A stretch of 47,061 bases of DNA from Isotricha intestinalis (GCA_023807065.1 JAJJLU010000433.1:1-47061), one strand, 5' to 3'. Positions 8,722 through 19,989 are shown, numbered from the stretch's first letter. Numbers and translations are program-made. The notes: generated by a model from the sequence alone, not told the origin.

Positions 8722-9627
8722 ATGAAAAAAATTATACCTAACGATTTTTCTTCTATTTCTAATTTTGATATTATGAAAAGAATTCAAAATGCGAAAAAGA
8801 AAAAAAGACCTTGTTCAATGAATAGGAAAAGGATAAATAAAAGTCAGGAAGAAATATTATCGAAAAGTTCTTTAAAAACTCAAAATTCTACATTATTTAA
8901 AAATGAAATAAAAACAAGTAGAGAAAATAATAATGTATTTACATATTTAAATGATCCTGAAATTGATTCTGAAATACTTGATTTATTTAAACAATATTAT
9001 GAAACTAAAACTTCAAGAAAACAAAGTGAAGATACTTTTAATCATTTTAACAATAAATTAAATATGCTTCACAAAGAAGAAGAAAAAACAAAAGAAAGAG
9101 AAAAATTATTAAGAAAAAATTATGAAAGAATGGAAAAAATCCAATTTAAAAATTTAGAAGAAAAAGAATTGATTATGAGAAATAAAGAAAGAATGGAAAA
9201 ATTATTAAAACAACATAAAATAAATAATGAATTATATAAAAATAAAAGAGATAATACTTTGAAAAATTTTAGAAAAGATATTGCTAAAAATAATTTTGAT
9301 ATAATATCAAAAATAAAAGAAAAAAGAAAAAATAATTATAATAAATATTTAGAATATGAAGATAATGTTTTAAAAAATAAACAAAAACATGTTATTTATG
9401 TTAATAAACAAAGAGCATTAAGTCAAGAAGTTAAAAAACAAAATGAATATGAAAAAAAATTGAAATTGAAAAATGAGTTGTTAAAAAAAATTCAAAATGA
9501 AGAAGAAAGAAAAAAAATTTATGAAGAACAATGTAATAAATGTCAAAATGAAAGTATTGAAGTTTTAAATCGAATTAAAAATATTGATGAAGAAATTGAA
9601 AAAGAAAAAAATTGGAATAATTTTTAA
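8722..9627 (+). CDS. Coiled-coil protein, Lys/Glu-rich
   Basis: 301 residues from the ATG at 8722. The open frame reaches back to a TTG at 8683, but that stretch encodes only hydrophobic residues and lies in T-rich leader, so the ATG is preferred. The N-terminus is basic (KKKKRP), and residues about 90-295 are one long charged coiled coil rich in Lys, Glu, Asn and Arg. There is no recognised domain or membrane segment. Such proteins are abundant among ciliate cytoskeletal and basal-body components, but no specific family is recognised. Confidence 0.7.
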   Translation: MKKIIPNDFSSISNFDIMKRIQNAKKKKRPCSMNRKRINKSQEEILSKSSLKTQNSTLFKNEIKTSRENNNVFTYLNDPEIDSEILDLFKQYYETKTSRKQSEDTFNHFNNKLNMLHKEEEKTKEREKLLRKNYERMEKIQFKNLEEKELIMRNKERMEKLLKQHKINNELYKNKRDNTLKNFRKDIAKNNFDIISKIKEKRKNNYNKYLEYEDNVLKNKQKHVIYVNKQRALSQEVKKQNEYEKKLKLKNELLKKIQNEEERKKIYEEQCNKCQNESIEVLNRIKNIDEEIEKEKNWNNF

Positions 9628-9869
9628 TTTTTTATAATGTAAATTTTTTTTAGTTTTATTATTTGAAAAATTAAATAAATAAAATATAAAAATAAAAAAT
9701 TTTTATCAATAGAAATTAATTTATTGTTTTATATAATCTTCAATTTATTAATGATAAAAATTATAGAATATTTAAATTTTAATTTATTCAATCTCTTTTT
9801 TCATCTCTAATAAAAATCCTAATAAAAAAAATAAATGATAATAATAAAAAAATTTATTAAATTTTAAAA

Positions 9870-10808
9870 ATGGATATAAAAGAAAATAACAATAAAGAAA
9901 GCGAAAAACCAAATAATATATTAGAGAGTAATTTCAATGAAGAAGATTATATAAATGAAAATAATAATCAAGTAAGATATACAGAACTAAATGAAAATTT
10001 TGATGATAATCCTTTAGGTTTTTCAGAATATAAAGATTCAAGAATATCATCAATAAAACCAAATATCCAAAAAAACAATAATAATAATAATAATAATAAT
10101 TTAAATAATAATAATAAAACATTAAATGAAAAAAACTCTTATTTACCTTCATCAAAAAAAAAAGAAAAAAAAATAAAAATAACCCCTTTGAAAATAATAT
10201 TAATAGGTGAATCTTCAGTTGGAAAAACATCAATAATAAAGAGATATATTGACAATAAATTTAATAATGACTGTAAATCAACAATATCAGCTTCAATAGA
10301 GAAAAAATTATATAGAATAGATAATGATAATATATTAGAATTAAATATATGGGATACAGCAGGAGAAGAAAAATATAGAACTGTAACAAAACAATTTTAT
10401 AAAGATTCTCATGGTGCTTTAATTATTTATGATATAACTAAAAAAGAAACTTTTGAAAAAATTAATTCTTGGTTAAATGAATTAAGAGAATTGTCACCTC
10501 CTGATATTATTGTTTTTATTATTGGAAATAAAAATGATTTAAATCAAAAAAGAGAAATTAATTTTAATGAAACAAAAATTTTTTCTGAAAATAATCATAT
10601 TTCTTTCTATGAAGTGAGTGCTAAAAATGGAAATAATGTTGATGCTGTTTTTCAAGTTTTAAGCAATAAAATTTTTGAAAAAATGAAAGAAGAAGAAAAT
10701 AATGAAAATAAATATTTAAGAAGAGGTGAAAGAGGAAGTATAGAAATTAATAAAAAAAATTTTAATAAGAAAATTAATAATAATAATAAAAAAGAATATT
10801 GTTGTTAA
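9870..10808 (+). CDS. Rab-like GTPase with ~105-residue N-terminal extension
   Basis: 312 residues. The GTPase core starts near 105 and carries GESSVGKT (113-120), the switch I Thr138, WDTAGEE (161-167), GNKND (219-223) and EVSAK (248-252). It ends in Cys-Cys (311-312) for geranylgeranylation. Switch I has STISAS instead of the usual TIGxxF, and WDTAGEEKYRTVTKQFY does not match one Rab subtype by eye. The first 100 residues are an acidic, Asn-rich, probably disordered extension with an Asn run (69-77 and 79-82) and a basic KKKEKKIK stretch just before the core. Most Rabs have no such extension. The start is the first ATG and no better internal start is evident, apart from the core itself. Confidence 0.88.
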   Translation: MDIKENNNKESEKPNNILESNFNEEDYINENNNQVRYTELNENFDDNPLGFSEYKDSRISSIKPNIQKNNNNNNNNNLNNNNKTLNEKNSYLPSSKKKEKKIKITPLKIILIGESSVGKTSIIKRYIDNKFNNDCKSTISASIEKKLYRIDNDNILELNIWDTAGEEKYRTVTKQFYKDSHGALIIYDITKKETFEKINSWLNELRELSPPDIIVFIIGNKNDLNQKREINFNETKIFSENNHISFYEVSAKNGNNVDAVFQVLSNKIFEKMKEEENNENKYLRRGERGSIEINKKNFNKKINNNNKKEYCC

Positions 10809-10934
10809 ATATAATTTAATATTTTTGTTATTATTTAGTTTTTAATATTAGTTCAATTATTTTTTTTTTTGTTTTTTTATGAAAAATATTAATTGAATTA
10901 AATATAATAGTAAAAATAAGATGTATTTTAAATA

Positions 10935-12251
10935 ATGAATATTTTCCAAAGATTAAAAGTTTCTCATAAAATTAAATTATATACTAATCAGAAGTATTTT
11001 AACATTTTCAAAGAAATTTTTATGAATGTTGATAAAATAAATAGAAATTTAATAAATATTTTTGATATTAAATCAAAATATAATAATAATGGAGTAGAAT
11101 ATACAAGATCAAAATTATATGAAAGAATTTCTGTTTATTGGGAAACATTATATAATTCTTTGAAATTAAAAAAAATAAATTATACATCTTTAACTCAAGA
11201 ATTCAATTTTTATAAACCTGAATATGTTAGTGAATTAATAATAAAATATTTGGAATTATTTACAAAAGGAATTTTAAAAATTTTATTTCCTTTATCTTCG
11301 AAATATAATATATCAATCGATTATTTAAAAAGAGAATATATAAATTTATGTTATGAAGAAATAAAAAAATTAAATGAATTAATAAGAATTAGATTAGAAA
11401 GAAAAAAAAAGAAAAATAAAAAAAAAATAAGCACAAGTTTAATTCAAATAAATAAAAATAGTATTATAGAAACAAATAATACAAAAACAAATAATTCCTT
11501 TCAAAAAAAAAGCTTATTAAAAATATCAAAAGAAGATAAAATAAATTTTAAAAATTTAAATAAATTTTTATCTCAATCAAATTTAATAAAAACAATATTT
11601 AAATATAATAAAGAAGAAAAAATAAAAGAAAATTTAAAAGAAGAAATAAAAGAAAAAGAAAAATTTGAATTTAATAATACTTATGAAGAAAAAGAAATTA
11701 ATTCTATTGCAGAAGGAAAATTTCCTTCTGGACATTTAGTTCAACAATTTTTAAAACAAACTGATTTTGATTCTTTAGAAAAACAATCAAGAGAAATGAA
11801 ATATAAATCTAAAATCAAAGAAAATTATTCTTCTTTGAAAAAAAAAAAAAAGTTTCATTTAAAAAACAAATCCATGATTGGAAAAAGTAAAAAATTCAAT
11901 TTTGACGATAAACAAAATAAAAAAAATGAAGATTCTTTTATTTCTTTTAATCAAAAATTATTTTTTCCAAAAATTCAAAAAAATAAAAATAAAAATAATA
12001 ATAATAAAATTAGTAATTATAATAGTTATTATATTAGTAATTATAATAATTATAATAATAATAATAGTATTTCTAATAATTATGGTAATTCTAAAAAAAA
12101 ACAAAAAAGTTTATTAATATTTAATAATAATAAAGATCCTCTTAATATGTCAACAAGAAATATTTTTACTAAAAATATATTTAAACATTATTCGACTCCA
12201 AAAGTTACTAATCAACTTTTCTTAACTAAAGAAGATATGTTTTATCAATAA
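10935..12251 (+). CDS. Hypothetical basic protein
   Basis: 438 residues, not recognised. Residues 1-150 look like an alpha-helical folded domain with many aromatic residues (clusters such as YERISVYWETLYNSLKLKK and KYLELFTKGILKILFPL). The rest is Lys/Asn-rich, with one less biased island around 255-285 (FPSGHLVQQFLKQTDFDSLE) that could be a docking motif. An AAT-type run encodes Asn/Tyr/Ser repeats near 355-385. No signal peptide or transmembrane helix is predicted by eye. The start is the ATG following several in-frame stops. Confidence 0.6.
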   Translation: MNIFQRLKVSHKIKLYTNQKYFNIFKEIFMNVDKINRNLINIFDIKSKYNNNGVEYTRSKLYERISVYWETLYNSLKLKKINYTSLTQEFNFYKPEYVSELIIKYLELFTKGILKILFPLSSKYNISIDYLKREYINLCYEEIKKLNELIRIRLERKKKKNKKKISTSLIQINKNSIIETNNTKTNNSFQKKSLLKISKEDKINFKNLNKFLSQSNLIKTIFKYNKEEKIKENLKEEIKEKEKFEFNNTYEEKEINSIAEGKFPSGHLVQQFLKQTDFDSLEKQSREMKYKSKIKENYSSLKKKKKFHLKNKSMIGKSKKFNFDDKQNKKNEDSFISFNQKLFFPKIQKNKNKNNNNKISNYNSYYISNYNNYNNNNSISNNYGNSKKKQKSLLIFNNNKDPLNMSTRNIFTKNIFKHYSTPKVTNQLFLTKEDMFYQ

Positions 12252-12500
12252 ATATAAACATTAGTTTTGATAACTGAAAAAGTGTGTTTAAGTATATACT
12301 AAAAGTAGTTTATTATTATAATCAAACTTATTTTTTATCGTTAAATAAAAAATAATATTTTAAAATTCTAAGAAAAGACAAATAAACACTTTAAAAATTT
12401 TATAAATAAAATAACAAATAAAATTTGAGTTTAATTATTAAAAAAAATTTACAAACACTTCATAAAAAAGAACAAATATAAAAAAGGTTTTTTTCCAAAC

Positions 12501-13790
12501 CTAATAATTATGCATATTTTCCCTAAAAAACTGTGCCATTCCCTTAATAATACTATAAGCTTCAGGTTCTAAATCTTTTTTACATTCATTTTCCACAAAA
12601 AAAGCGAATCCTCTTTGAACATTTTCATAATAATGTTCTTGATTTCCAAACATATGAATAACATGAAGTGCAGAAGCTCTTTTACAAATAGAAATAATTT
12701 TATCACTTTTAGCATAATCAATTGGTTTTTTTCCAGATAAACTTACAGTAAAAGGGGAAGAATAAAATAAAAATAAAAAAATGACAGATTCAAAATAATC
12801 ATTAATAATAGCTATATGTAAAGCTGTTTTTCCTAAAAAATCTTTTGCTTCAACATCAGCTCCATAATTAATTATTTTTGGTATTATTTGATAAAAATTC
12901 CTCTTTGCTGCCCAATGTAAAGGAGTTCTTTTAAAATAATCAAAATCTAAAACACATGATTTATTTGAATCTAATATTCTATCTACATTTATTTTATTCT
13001 TGTCTTTTATTTCCTTTATTAAATACTCTGTTAATTCACAACTAAATGAATAATTCTTTATTTTATATGATAAATAAAATTCTCTTATTGATATATCACA
13101 TCTTTTAAAATGAAGATATGCTTTATATATTATTTTTATTAATCTTTCATATATTTCTTTCTTTGATTTTTTTTTCTTTTTATTTATCTTTTTTTCTATT
13201 TTTGTTAAAGAGTCAAAATTACTTTTAAATATGTTTATTAAATTTAAATTATTTTTTTTTTTTATTTCATTTTCTATATTATTTTCTCTATATATTCTAA
13301 ATTTTTCAGAAAATCTTTTCTTTGGAATTACACTTAATGATTCAGTAAAATTTTTTTCATTTTCTTTATTTAAATATTCTGTCATTTTATTATTATAATT
13401 TGTTATTATTGATGGAAGTTCACTATAATTATTTTTTATTTTTTTAGAATGATTTACTATAAATTTATATTTTGTTTTATTTTGGTCTAATGTAAAATTT
13501 AATTTTGAATTGTATATTGTTGATTTAAATTTTGTTCCATTTGATTCTAAATAATTTCTTTTGTTTCTTGGATTTCTTATTGTTTTTTCATCTTTTTTTG
13601 TTATTGTCGAATTAAATGGTAATTTTATTTTTCCTTCTTTTATTAATTCTGAATTTATTTTTTTATAATGATTTCTTTTTCTTTCTGAATATGATTTTAA
13701 ATTGTATTCTTCTATTTCTTTTTTTTTTGTTTTGAATTTTTGAGAAAGGTTTATTTGATTTAAATATAATAATTTTATATGTTTTAACAT
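12501..13790 (-). CDS. Ankyrin-repeat protein
   Basis: 429 residues. The N-terminal 210 residues are basic and low in complexity. A helical region (about 215-285) leads into ankyrin repeats at about 285-360, with the diagnostic TPLHWAAKRN (289-298), a GADVEAKD loop and GKTALHIAI in the next repeat, then GKKPIDYAKS. A well-conserved-looking C-terminal segment (about 370-429, with GNQEHYYENVQRGFAFFVENE) follows and is not itself ankyrin. Ankyrin repeats mediate protein binding, and the partner is unknown. The gene ends with TAG, one of the direct signs that TAG is a stop here. Confidence 0.8.
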   Translation of the reverse strand: MLKHIKLLYLNQINLSQKFKTKKKEIEEYNLKSYSERKRNHYKKINSELIKEGKIKLPFNSTITKKDEKTIRNPRNKRNYLESNGTKFKSTIYNSKLNFTLDQNKTKYKFIVNHSKKIKNNYSELPSIITNYNNKMTEYLNKENEKNFTESLSVIPKKRFSEKFRIYRENNIENEIKKKNNLNLINIFKSNFDSLTKIEKKINKKKKKSKKEIYERLIKIIYKAYLHFKRCDISIREFYLSYKIKNYSFSCELTEYLIKEIKDKNKINVDRILDSNKSCVLDFDYFKRTPLHWAAKRNFYQIIPKIINYGADVEAKDFLGKTALHIAIINDYFESVIFLFLFYSSPFTVSLSGKKPIDYAKSDKIISICKRASALHVIHMFGNQEHYYENVQRGFAFFVENECKKDLEPEAYSIIKGMAQFFRENMHNY

Positions 13791-14008
13791 TTCTATAATT
13801 TTATTGCTTTAATTATTATATTAAAAATTAATTTTTGTTAATTGATTATAATATATTTAAATTCTTTTTAAATGTTTTATAATTTACATTTATCATAATA
13901 AAAACTATATTCATATTATTTATTTATTTTTTTTTCTTTTGTGTTTTATTGAAAAAGAAACATTTAAAGAAAAAATGTAATCTAATTTTTATAAATAATA
14001 TATTCATT

Positions 14009-16882
14009 TTATTTAGAATTTATTATTGAAGATTCTTCTAAAGCAAATTTCCTAAATTTATTTAAATCATTTATTATATTATCAGCATATGAATCATTTA
14101 TTAAATTATTATTACTTGATAAAAGAGAATCAAATTCATATTTATTTTTATCATTCATAATATTATTATTACTTTTAATTTTTCTATTATGAAAAGTCTT
14201 TTCTTTTGTTTGTTTATTTTTGTTATTTTTATTAAAATCAATTTGGCTATCTTCAAAAAAATTTAATTGACTTTGTAATTTTTGAGATTCTCTAATTTCA
14301 TTATAATCATTTAAATTAATATTTAAATTTTTTTCACTTTTTTCTAATTTTTTCACTTCATTATCATTAATAAACTCATTCTCATATTTTTCATCTTCAG
14401 ATTCATTTTTACTTTCTTTTATTGATTTATTATTATTATTTAAATTTCCTTTTCTTTCTAAATTAAAATTATCATTTTCTAAATCATCATTTATTATATT
14501 TATATTACTTTGAATAGAAAAATTTCTTGAAATATTATTTAAATTTTCAGGAGATTCTTCATATAAATTTTTATTATTGAAATCTATTGAAAATATATTA
14601 TTATTAGTATTATTTATTTTATTTGTATTATTCATTAAAGAATTTTGTTCTTGTTCTCCGTCGAATAAAAAACTTTTTTCTTTTTCATCTTTTGATATTT
14701 TTATTTCATTTTCTATGATTTTTGCACTTATTCTTGAATCTAATTTTATTTGTTTAATTTTATTATTTGAATTATTATTATTATCTTTATTTTGATATTC
14801 TTCTTCTGAAATATTATTATCTTTGTTACTCATTTCACTTGAGTTTATACTTTTTTTATTATTTATTTTATTCTTATTTTTTTTATTTAAATTGTTGTTG
14901 TTGTTTATTTTTATGTTTTCTTTATTTGATTTAGTTTTTATTTGGTTATTATTATTTGAATTATGAATATTATTATTTTTACTTGAATTCAATTTTCTAT
15001 TATTATTAATATTGTTGTTCAAAATATTATTGTTTTTATTTTGTTTAGAATTACTATTTGAAATACTATTATTATTATAATTATCATTTTTTTCTGACAT
15101 TAAAAATTCATCATCAGGAATATTATATTCAATGGATTTTTTTTCTTCATTTTTATCTGATTTTATATTTGAAGAAACATTACTATTATTATCTTTCCAA
15201 GTTTGATAAAAATTATTATTACTCATATTAATATTATTTGTTGGAGTAATAAATTTACTCCAACCAGAAAGTGATTGCATTAAATCTTTATTAATATCTT
15301 CATTTTTAAAAATTGATTTTCTTAAATCTTCATATTTACTTCTATATTGACATTCTTTTATTTTTTTATTTAATTGACTTTGAGTTAAAGAATTTAAAAT
15401 TGAGTTTTTATTTTGAGAATTATTAAAATTATTATTACTATTATTTCTTAATTTATTATCATTCATATTATTATTTTTTTTATTACTACTTTTATTATTT
15501 ATGAAATTATTATTCATTTGTTTTTTATTATTATAATTTTGTCTTTTATCTTGAATTTCTTTTATTTTCTTATCTAAAACCAAATTTAAATATTTAGAAA
15601 TTTTAGAATTAAATTCATTTAAATCAGGATAAAAACCTAAACAATTTTTAATTTCTTCTTGTCCATTTTGAATTTTATTATTAACAGTATTTTTTTCATT
15701 AATTAAATTTAAAATAAGATCATTATTATCATTATTTAAAGAAGGATTAAAAATATAATTTTCCATTTTTTTTTCATATTCAGAAATTAAATTTTGGCAA
15801 TCATTAACATATTTTTCAAATAATTCTTCAATATTTAAATTAGTTTGATTTATTTGTTGAATATTATTATTATTATTAAAATAATTAGTATTATTCATAG
15901 AATTAATATTATTAGAATTATCAAAATAATTTTTATTAATTATATTATTGGATTGAAAAGTAGTCAAAGGTCTATTATTATTATAATTAATATTTTGAAA
16001 ATTTTGATTAAAGTTATTTTCATTAATTTGAGAATAATAAGTATTATTTCCTTTATTAAACATTTGATGTTGAATATATTGAGTTGGAAAAGAAGAAATT
16101 TGAGTAAAACTATTTAAAGGATTATTTGAATTTATATTATTTTTAATATTAATATTTGGAGGAGGACTTGAAGAAAATAATTGTTGTTCAATTGTATTAT
16201 TTTTATTAATGTTATTATTTAAATTATAATTATTATTTATATTTGTAAACATTATATTTTCTGGAGATTCCATATTTTTATTATATTTTCCCATAATTTC
16301 AAATTTTTTTTGATATTCTTTTTGAATTTTTCTTTCTTCTAATTGTTGTTTAATTTGATTATCATATTTTATATCTTCTTCTTTTTCTTTTTGTTTTTCT
16401 AATTCTTTTATTTTTTTTCTTTCTTCTACTTGTTTTCTTAAAATTTCTTTATATTCCATTTTTTTCTTTCTTTCAATTTCTTTTTGTTCATTATCAATAT
16501 AAGGTTTTGTTATTTTATTATTATTATTTAAAAATGAATTACTTTCAAAATTTTTATATTTGTTAATTTGTCTTGTATATTTTATATCATTTGAACTATA
16601 AGGTCGAAACTCATTTTCTAAATTTTTATTATTATTTAAAAAGTAATTTCTATTATTATTGTTCTGATTTACATTATTGTTATTTTTATTAATGTTAAAA
16701 TTATTACTTTTACTTATTTGAGCATTATTATTATATGAATTATAAATTTTATTTTGTAGATTATATAAATTAAGATTTGAATTTTGATATTGTTGATTCA
16801 TATTTTGAAATTGATATTGTTGATTTGTTTGATTGAAATTAGGAATGTTTTTAAAATAAAAATTCTGTTTTTGAGAATTCAT
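14009..16882 (-). CDS. Large Asn-rich protein with charged coiled coil
   Basis: 957 residues, dominated by Asn (many N runs), Gln, Ser and Lys and largely disordered. One dense charged helix at about 130-200 contains EYKEILRKQVEERKKIKELE and QIKQQLEERKIQKEYQKK. This spacing of Q(I/V)EE(R/K)K blocks resembles the microtubule/cilium-associated CCDC66 or CSPP1 helices, but this is a weak resemblance. Another less biased block (about 345-440) and a short island SLSGWSKFITP (about 540) may be folded or docking sites. It is divergent from the dynein light chain gene, with 101 bp between the start codons. Confidence 0.65.
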   Translation of the reverse strand: MNSQKQNFYFKNIPNFNQTNQQYQFQNMNQQYQNSNLNLYNLQNKIYNSYNNNAQISKSNNFNINKNNNNVNQNNNNRNYFLNNNKNLENEFRPYSSNDIKYTRQINKYKNFESNSFLNNNNKITKPYIDNEQKEIERKKKMEYKEILRKQVEERKKIKELEKQKEKEEDIKYDNQIKQQLEERKIQKEYQKKFEIMGKYNKNMESPENIMFTNINNNYNLNNNINKNNTIEQQLFSSSPPPNINIKNNINSNNPLNSFTQISSFPTQYIQHQMFNKGNNTYYSQINENNFNQNFQNINYNNNRPLTTFQSNNIINKNYFDNSNNINSMNNTNYFNNNNNIQQINQTNLNIEELFEKYVNDCQNLISEYEKKMENYIFNPSLNNDNNDLILNLINEKNTVNNKIQNGQEEIKNCLGFYPDLNEFNSKISKYLNLVLDKKIKEIQDKRQNYNNKKQMNNNFINNKSSNKKNNNMNDNKLRNNSNNNFNNSQNKNSILNSLTQSQLNKKIKECQYRSKYEDLRKSIFKNEDINKDLMQSLSGWSKFITPTNNINMSNNNFYQTWKDNNSNVSSNIKSDKNEEKKSIEYNIPDDEFLMSEKNDNYNNNSISNSNSKQNKNNNILNNNINNNRKLNSSKNNNIHNSNNNNQIKTKSNKENIKINNNNNLNKKNKNKINNKKSINSSEMSNKDNNISEEEYQNKDNNNNSNNKIKQIKLDSRISAKIIENEIKISKDEKEKSFLFDGEQEQNSLMNNTNKINNTNNNIFSIDFNNKNLYEESPENLNNISRNFSIQSNINIINDDLENDNFNLERKGNLNNNNKSIKESKNESEDEKYENEFINDNEVKKLEKSEKNLNINLNDYNEIRESQKLQSQLNFFEDSQIDFNKNNKNKQTKEKTFHNRKIKSNNNIMNDKNKYEFDSLLSSNNNLINDSYADNIINDLNKFRKFALEESSIINSK

Positions 16883-16983
16883 TTTTGAAAATTATTTAAA
16901 AAATATAATATAGAAAAATAAATTTCCAAAACCTAAAAAAATAAATATTAAAAAAAAAATAAAATTCATATAAAAAAAAAAGA

Positions 16984-17256
16984 ATGGATAAAGAAAGAAA
17001 AGCCATAATAAAAAATTCAGATATGACAGAAGATATGCAACAAGATGCAATTAATGTAGCAACAAAAGCAATAGATTCATATAATATAGAAAAAGATATT
17101 GCATGTTATATTAAAAAAGAATTTGATAGAAAACATAATCCAACTTGGCATTGTGTTGTTGGAAGAAATTTTGGTAGTTATGTTACTCATGAAACTAAAC
17201 ATTTTATATATTTTTATCTAGGTCAAATTGCTGTTTTATTATTTAAATCAGGATAA
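16984..17256 (+). CDS. DYNLL: Dynein light chain LC8 type
   Basis: 90 residues, the usual LC8 length. The protein matches the LC8 family along its whole length: [48 protein letters not shown] and [15 protein letters not shown] are canonical. LC8 is a homodimeric hub of cytoplasmic and axonemal dynein that binds linear motifs in many partners. No intron is seen. The start lies in an A-rich leader. Confidence 0.97.
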   Translation: MDKERKAIIKNSDMTEDMQQDAINVATKAIDSYNIEKDIACYIKKEFDRKHNPTWHCVVGRNFGSYVTHETKHFIYFYLGQIAVLLFKSG

Positions 17257-17393
17257 AAAATAATTTTATTTAATTTTTAAAAAAATATCTTTTTTAATAT
17301 TATGATTATCTTATTTTTTTAATTAAAATATATAGTTTTATATATTAAAAATTAATTAATCAATAGTAAACATTATTTTTTTAAATTTAAAAA

Positions 17394-18624
17394 ATGAATG
17401 GGGAAATATCAATTAAAATTTATGAATATTTTAATGATATAGGAATTGTAGATTATGATAATATTAATTTATTTTTAAATATTTATTCTAATGTATCAAA
17501 AAAAAAAGGGTATAATAATAAAGAGCACTTTTTAAAAATTGCTTTATTTTCATATATGAAAACAATATCAAAAGACGAAAAAAAATTATATGAATTTGCA
17601 AATCGAGTAATAAATTCTTTTAAAAATAATCAAATAATATCAAAATATAAATCAATAAAAATAATAAAAGCAATATTATATTTTAAACTAAGAAATATTT
17701 TATCAAAATTATTATTGAAAATAACAAGAAAGAAAAATATAAAGGTAATAAATTCCAAAAATTCAAATATAGATTTACGACCAAATAAAAGTAAAAACAA
17801 TAAAAATATTTATTTTAAAACAATACAAAAAGAAGAAGAAGAATGTACTTTTACTCCAAGAATAAATAAAAATTTTCAACCTTATTATGAAAAAAAACCA
17901 ATTAATACAAAAATAAAATATAATTCTCCTATTTTTGATATAACATCAAAAATATCAAAAAAATATTCTCAATATAAAAAAACAAAAAAAGCTTTAATGT
18001 CTAATAATTCTAATAGTTGTAAAAATATTCATAATATCATATCATACAATAATAATGAAAATAAAAATAAATTTTTTAGTATTGATAATGATGATAATTA
18101 TCATAATTTTGATTTTAAAGAAAATTATAATTTCTATAAAAATGAACAAGAACATTTAGAAAGAGTAAATGAAAAAATATTAAAAATGAAAATGAAAAAA
18201 AATATAAATTTAGAAAAAAATTGCACTTTTAAACCAGAAATAAATAAAAATTATAAATTAAAAAAAGTAAATTCAGAAGCAACAATTTATATAAATAACA
18301 ATTCAAAGAATAAAATAAATGATAACAAAAAATTAAAAGAAAATACTTCTTGTTCTCACATAAGAGAAAAATCAGATTCTCAATATTATGAAAAATTATA
18401 TAATGATGTTCTTAAAGAAAGAGAATTAAAAAATGAAAAATATACTTTTTCGCCTAAAAATAATAATTTTAATGTTAAAATGAATAATAATGAAAGAAGA
18501 AATAAAACAATAGAAAATAAAATGAAAATAATAAAAAGAAAAGAAGAAGAAGAAAAAAACTTTACACAAGTAACAAAAAAAAATGATAATAATCAAAATA
18601 AAAACTCTAATTTAGAAAAATATG

Positions 18625-18706
<82 letters not shown>

Positions 18707-19157
18707 TAGCAGTAATAACAATAGTAATAATAATAGTAATATAAATACTAATTCAAATAATAATACAATAACATTTGGAAATAATAATTCAAAAAATAAT
18801 AATAATTTAATATTAAATTTAAAAAGAAAATATGATTCAATAGAAGAACCTTTAATAACAAATTCAGATGAAAAAGAAAAAAATATTAAATTCCAAAATA
18901 AATTTTCGACTGGAAATGAAAATACAAGAACAGAGAGTAAATCAAATATTGAACAAGAAATATTGTTAATGGAAAAAATAAAAAGTGAACATAATATTAA
19001 TTTTAAAAATAAAAAAGAAAGTAAAAGAAATAATGAATTGAATACAATAAATAAAAAAAATTATATTGAAATTCAATCTTTATCTTCTGATGCAAATAGT
19101 TTTATTAATGTGAGTATTTCTAATTATAATGATAATCTTTCTAAAATAAATAAATAA
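17394..19157 (+). CDS. Asn-rich protein with CTFxPxIN motifs and polyN tract
   Basis: 587 residues, function unknown. The N-terminal 110 residues look folded and helical. Three copies of a short motif, (C/Y)TF(T/K/S)P(R/E/K)xN, occur near residues 149, 275 and 348. Such motifs recur in ciliate and flagellate proteins linked to cytoskeleton or vesicles, though the role is not known to me. An uninterrupted poly-Asn tract follows (about 410-436), encoded by a long AAT repeat, then an Asn/Ser-rich segment and a charged C-terminus. No membrane segment is seen. A second ATG lies 4 bases downstream but out of frame. Confidence 0.7.
18624..18703 (+). repeat. (AAT)n trinucleotide microsatellite
   Basis: About 26 uninterrupted AAT/ATA units inside the coding sequence of the Asn-rich protein, giving a poly-Asn run. 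The purity of the repeat, with no synonymous AAC codons, implies recent slippage rather than old selected poly-Asn. The length given may carry assembly error. Confidence 0.9.
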
Positions 19158-19239
19158 CTTTTTATTATAATTTTTTTAAATAATTTATATACAATTATTT
19201 GTTGTTTTAAATCTATAAAATTTATTTTATTTTTTTTTC

Positions 19240-19989
19240 TTAAAAATTATTTATTATTTTATTTAATTCATCTAATTGTTGATCAATGAAATTTAAATTA
19301 TTATTCATTATTTCTAAATTTGGTTTTGATTTTATATTTTCATTTATTTTTTTAATTTGATTATCAATATTTTCATTTGAATTTTTAGAAAATAAATTAT
19401 TTCTAAAAGCAGAAATTAATTCTTGAACTTTAATTTCAACTCTTAATTTAATATCTTCTTTCATTAAATCATAATATTCATTTTTTTCTTTATTAAAAAA
19501 TTTATCAATTTCTTGTTTTTCCCTTTCAATTATTTTTTCCATTGGAATTGTTTTTTTATTAATAATATAATCTTCATATTTTTTTTCAATATCATGAAAT
19601 TTTAAGAATTCTTTCATTTTTAATTCTCCTTTATCTAAGTAAATATCAAAAATATTTTTAGAAAAATTTTCAGTGAAATTTTCTATAATATTATTACTTT
19701 CTTCTTCAGAAAAACTTTTTCTTAAAATAGGAAATAAATCTCTTTTTAAATTTACTAAACTATTTTTCATAATATCTCCAAAATTTCTAAACAATTCAAA
19801 GCTTAAATTTGAAATTGGAGTTCCATAAAATTCTTTTTCTAATTTTTCTTCTTCATTTAAATTATTTTCTTTGTTTTCAAATTGAATATTTAAAGAATTT
19901 GAAGTAGAAATTGGAATTAAATTTCCATTTTGTTTTAAAGTTAATATTTCATTTGTCAAAGATTTATTATTTATTTCTTCTTCATTCAT
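19240..19989 (-). CDS. Hypothetical helical/coiled-coil protein
   Basis: 249 residues, not recognised. The first 50 residues are Asn/Glu-rich. Residues about 50-135 look like a folded helical domain (YGTPISNLSFELFRNFGDIM and KSFSEEESNNIIENFTENF). The rest is coiled coil ending in a short heptad helix. There is no membrane or signal segment. It shares a 63-bp divergent promoter with the small coiled-coil gene at 20053, which may mean coordinated expression. Confidence 0.65.
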   Translation of the reverse strand: MNEEEINNKSLTNEILTLKQNGNLIPISTSNSLNIQFENKENNLNEEEKLEKEFYGTPISNLSFELFRNFGDIMKNSLVNLKRDLFPILRKSFSEEESNNIIENFTENFSKNIFDIYLDKGELKMKEFLKFHDIEKKYEDYIINKKTIPMEKIIEREKQEIDKFFNKEKNEYYDLMKEDIKLRVEIKVQELISAFRNNLFSKNSNENIDNQIKKINENIKSKPNLEIMNNNLNFIDQQLDELNKIINNF

